A stretch of 7,277 nt of DNA from JACQAI01 sp035507915 (GTDB taxonomy: Bacteria > Pseudomonadota > Alphaproteobacteria > Elsterales > Elsteraceae). The stretch spans positions 1 through 7,277 of the forward strand of contig DATJNS010000097.1 in NCBI GenBank assembly GCA_035507915.1, in the 5' to 3' direction. Below, piece by piece: positions 5,250 through 7,277 of this stretch (position 1 is the first letter of the stretch; each line of letters begins with the position of its first letter). The position numbers and the translations under genes were made by a program. A model generated the notes under the pieces. That model saw nothing but the letters and a program-made list of their open reading frames with translations. It made no database searches and was not told the origin of the DNA.

Positions 5250-5429
5250 ATGTTGTCGGAATCCAATGCCCTTCGCGCCGCGACGGTGCTGCTCGACAGG
5301 TTCGGCGAGGTCGCGATCGCCGCGGCCGTGCTGCGCGCCCAGCAGGCGCAATCGGAAGGCCGCTACGAAGAGATGACGAACTGGCGCCGGATCGCCGAAG
5401 CCGCGGTCAGGCACGTCGCGTTCCACTGA
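5250..5429 (+). CDS. Small conserved-looking protein of unknown function (59 aa)
   Basis: The ATG at 5250 is preceded by GAGGGAG (5236-5242) seven bases away, the strongest ribosome binding site in the window. The product begins MLSESNALRAATVLLDRFGE and continues with an Ala-rich helix (about 20-33), a Gln/Glu turn, then EEMTNWRRIAEAAVRHVAF. It appears all-helical, with no signal peptide or membrane segment. The layout (a helix ending in RFGE-A, an RA repeat, a variable polar turn, then W-RRI-AV) resembles unnamed short proteins I recall from alphaproteobacterial genomes, which have no assigned role; this resemblance is from memory. It is the first gene on the rightward strand after the divergent region and precedes hppD by 110 bases. 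Function is not known and I propose none. Confidence 0.7.
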   Translation: MLSESNALRAATVLLDRFGEVAIAAAVLRAQQAQSEGRYEEMTNWRRIAEAAVRHVAFH

Positions 5430-5461
5430 CCTGCCGACGACCCGCGGGCGCGGCAATCGAG

Positions 5462-5492
5462 CTGCGTCCGGGGGCTGGAGGCCGTAACATGC
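5462..5492 (+). promoter_or_regulatory. Possible promoter of hppD with motif shared with maiA
   Basis: CTGCGTC (5462-5468), 12 bases, then GCCGTAAC (5481-5488) resembles a degraded version of the aroQ promoter (TTGCGTG, 13, GCTATAAC). The block CCGTAACATGC (5482-5492) recurs with one change as CCGTAACGTGC upstream of maiA (6646-6656). It could be a -10 region or a regulator site; the match is weak. Confidence 0.25.
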
Positions 5493-5539
5493 CCCGCACG
5501 TGATGTCGGCGCGAGCGCGCGCCGGAAGGGCAGGGGCCG

Positions 5540-6628
5540 ATGGCTGACAGCGCGACCGCCCGACCTCCCGGGGAGCGTCCCGGGATCGACAATCCGATGG
5601 GCACCGACGGCTTCGAGTTCGTCGAGTACACCGCCCCCGATCCGGTCGCGCTGGGCGCGCTGTTCGAGCGGCTCGGCTTCGCGGCCGTGGCGCGCCATCG
5701 CTCCAAGCGCGTCACGCTCTACCGCCAGGGCGACGTCAACTTCATCGTCAACGCCGAGCCCGACAGCTTCGCGCAGGCGTTCGCGCGGGTTCACGGGCCC
5801 AGCGTGTGCGCGCTCGCCTTTCGCGTGAAGGATGCGGCGCAGGCGCTACACCGCGCGGTGCAGCTCGGCGCGCGGCCGTTCCAGGCCCAGGTCGGCCCGA
5901 TGGAGCTCAACATCCCGGCGATCCAGGGCATCGGCGGCAGCCTGATCTATCTGGTCGACCGGTACGGCGACCGCACGATCTACGACGTCGACTTCGTGCC
6001 GGTCGCTGGCGCCGCCGGCACGTCGGACGGCGTCGGTCTCGCCGGCATCGATCACCTGACGCACAACGTGCACCGCGGCCGCATGGACGAGTGGGCGACC
6101 TTCTACGAGCGCTTGTTCAATTTCCGCGAGATCCGCTACTTCGACATCGAGGGCAAGCTGACGGGCTTGAAGTCGCGCGCGATGACGAGCCCGTGCGGCA
6201 AGATCCGCATCCCGATCAACGAGTCGGTCGACGACAAGAGCCAGATCGAAGAGTACCTGGCGGCCTACCACGGCGAGGGCATCCAGCACATCGCGCTCGG
6301 CGCGACCGACATTCACCGCGCGGTCGAGACGTTGGGCGCGCGCGGGGTGCGCTTTCTCGACGTGCCCGACACGTACTACGAGATGCTCGACGCAAGGCTG
6401 CCCGGCCACGGCGAGGACGTCGCGCGCCTCAAGCGCAATCGGATACTGCTCGACGGCACCCCCGGCGGCGGGCTCTTGCTGCAGATCTTCACCGAGACGG
6501 TGATCGGTCCGATCTTCTTCGAGCTGATTCAGCGCAAGGGCGACGAGGGTTTCGGCGAGGGCAATTTCCGCGCGCTGTTCGAATCGATCGAGCAGGATCA
6601 GATCCGCCGCGGCGTCCTCAAGGCGTAG
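5540..6628 (+). CDS. hppD: 4-hydroxyphenylpyruvate dioxygenase
   Basis: HppD is a cytoplasmic Fe(II) dioxygenase converting 4-hydroxyphenylpyruvate to homogentisate, the second step of tyrosine breakdown. The 362-aa product is full length, with two vicinal-oxygen-chelate domains. The N-terminal one (about 20-155) starts GTDGFEFVEYTAPDP. The C-terminal catalytic one (about 165-345) has GIDHLTHNVHRGRMDEW with iron ligand H172, GEGIQHIAL with H250, and PIFFELIQRKGDEGFGEGNF with E328, so all three metal ligands are present. The product-binding stretch RIPINES (223-229) is also typical. The ATG at 5540 follows an AAGGGCAGGGG purine-rich site. The next gene, maiA, acts two steps later in the same pathway, 55 bases on. 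The intervening homogentisate dioxygenase (hmgA) and the final hydrolase (fahA) are not in the window and may lie to the right or elsewhere. Confidence 0.97.
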   Translation: MADSATARPPGERPGIDNPMGTDGFEFVEYTAPDPVALGALFERLGFAAVARHRSKRVTLYRQGDVNFIVNAEPDSFAQAFARVHGPSVCALAFRVKDAAQALHRAVQLGARPFQAQVGPMELNIPAIQGIGGSLIYLVDRYGDRTIYDVDFVPVAGAAGTSDGVGLAGIDHLTHNVHRGRMDEWATFYERLFNFREIRYFDIEGKLTGLKSRAMTSPCGKIRIPINESVDDKSQIEEYLAAYHGEGIQHIALGATDIHRAVETLGARGVRFLDVPDTYYEMLDARLPGHGEDVARLKRNRILLDGTPGGGLLLQIFTETVIGPIFFELIQRKGDEGFGEGNFRALFESIEQDQIRRGVLKA

Positions 6629-6654
6629 ACGCCGCCCGGTCGGTTCCGTAACGT

Positions 6655-6669
6655 GCGGCGCAGTGCCGC
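6655..6669 (+). other. Small GC hairpin just ahead of the maiA ribosome binding site
   Basis: GCGGC (6655-6659) and GCCGC (6665-6669) form a perfect 5-bp stem with a GCAGT loop, ending directly before the GGGGAGG ribosome binding site (6670-6676). It has no T tract, so it is not a terminator. It also overlaps the end of the CCGTAACGTGC block shared with the hppD upstream region. It may be incidental in GC-rich sequence. Confidence 0.3.
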
Positions 6670-6683
6670 GGGGAGGACCGCCG

Positions 6684-7277
6684 ATGATGAAGCTCTACGG
6701 GTTTTTCCGGTCGTCCGCGGCGTTTCGCGTGCGCATCGCGCTCAATCTGAAGGGGCTCGACTACGAGCCCAGCGCGGTCCACCTGCGCCGCGGCGAACAG
6801 CGCGCACCCGAATTCCTGAAGCTCAATCCGCAGGCCCTGGTGCCCGCGCTGATCGACGGCGAGCGCGTGCTGACGCAGTCGCTGGCGATCATCGAGTATC
6901 TCGACGAGGTCCATCCGGCGCGGCCGCTGCTGCCCGCGACGCCCGAGGGGCGCGCCCGCGTGCGTGCGCTGGCGCAGATCATCGCCTGTGAGATCCATCC
7001 GCTCGGCAATCTGCGCGTTCTGCAGTACCTGGGCCGCGAGTTGAAGCAGGACGAGCCGACGGTGCAGCGCTGGTTCAACCACTGGATCGCACTCGGCTTT
7101 CAGGCGTTCGAGAGCCTGATCGCCGGTCACGCCGCGACCGGAACATTCTGTCACGGCGACGAGCCCGGTCTCGCCGACGTTTGCCTGGTGCCTCAAGTGT
7201 TCAACGCCAGGCGCTACGATCTCGACCTCAAGCCCTATCCGACCCTGATGCGGATCTTCGACGCCTGCATGGCGCTG
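6684..7277 (+). CDS. maiA: Maleylacetoacetate isomerase (zeta-class GST), 3' end cut off
   Basis: MaiA isomerises 4-maleylacetoacetate to 4-fumarylacetoacetate using glutathione, in tyrosine/homogentisate catabolism. The 198 residues present show the zeta-class N-terminal thioredoxin fold: KLYGFFRSSAAFRVRIALNL (3-22) with the active-site SSA motif (10-12) in place of the SSC of eukaryotic members, LNPQALVPALIDG (47-59), and the glutathione-binding LTQSLAIIEYLDE (63-75). The helical C-terminal domain begins RALAQIIACEIHPLGNLRVLQYL (94-116) and includes DEPGLADVCLVPQVFNARR (159-177). About 15 residues are missing at the window edge. Two adjacent ATGs (6684, 6687) follow GGGGAGG (6670-6676); the first has the better seven-base spacing. 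It is probably cotranscribed with hppD, though a separate promoter is possible. Confidence 0.95.
   Translation, partial: MMKLYGFFRSSAAFRVRIALNLKGLDYEPSAVHLRRGEQRAPEFLKLNPQALVPALIDGERVLTQSLAIIEYLDEVHPARPLLPATPEGRARVRALAQIIACEIHPLGNLRVLQYLGRELKQDEPTVQRWFNHWIALGFQAFESLIAGHAATGTFCHGDEPGLADVCLVPQVFNARRYDLDLKPYPTLMRIFDACMAL

Noticed and set aside
5806..6651. 281-codon plus-strand frame inside and past hppD, and the minus-strand frame 5846-6409
   Set aside because: Both overlap the full-length hppD with all metal ligands; compositions are Arg-rich and not protein-like.
6618..7196. 192-codon minus-strand frame opposite maiA
   Set aside because: It mirrors maiA, which has clear zeta-GST motifs; no independent support.

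Overview
The window looks like chromosomal core sequence from a high-GC alphaproteobacterium, most likely Rhodospirillales or a close relative. The evidence is the bacterial homologue of complex I accessory subunit NDUFA12, the alphaproteobacterial DUF2155 protein, the aroQ-accB-accC-aat neighbourhood, and an intergenic palindromic repeat of a style common in this class. Every large open frame on the other strand of these genes is a shadow caused by high GC.

The layout has three transcription blocks. (1) Rightward, 173-1414: NDUFA12 homologue, an MlaD-like MCE-domain protein, and a secreted DUF2155 protein, tightly packed or overlapping. A 54-base in-frame tail at the left edge may be the end of another gene. 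(2) Leftward, 4955 down to 1398: aroQ (type II dehydroquinase), accB (biotin carrier), an 88-base palindromic repeat, accC (biotin carboxylase), aat (leucyl/phenylalanyl-tRNA-protein transferase), and a membrane protein that is only the C-terminal half of an RskA-type anti-sigma factor. Its 3' end overlaps that of the DUF2155 gene by 17 bp. An alphaproteobacterial-type promoter (TTGCGTG, 13 bp, GCTATAAC) lies just ahead of aroQ. (3) Rightward, 5250-7277: a 59-aa unknown protein with a strong ribosome binding site, then hppD (4-hydroxyphenylpyruvate dioxygenase) and maiA (maleylacetoacetate isomerase, cut by the window edge), two steps of tyrosine breakdown.

Functionally, block 2 joins the shikimate pathway, the first step of fatty-acid synthesis (the biotin half of acetyl-CoA carboxylase) and N-end-rule tagging. 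Block 1 is respiratory-chain assembly plus envelope functions. Block 3 is aromatic amino-acid catabolism.

I found no mobile-element gene, CRISPR array, RNA gene, toxin-antitoxin pair or defence system, and nothing that amounts to a clearly new biological system. The points most worth a second look are the anti-sigma remnant lying in the same reading frame as aat just past its stop codon, the palindromic repeat that separates accB from accC, the small unnamed protein, and palindromes in the 4956-5249 intergenic region.
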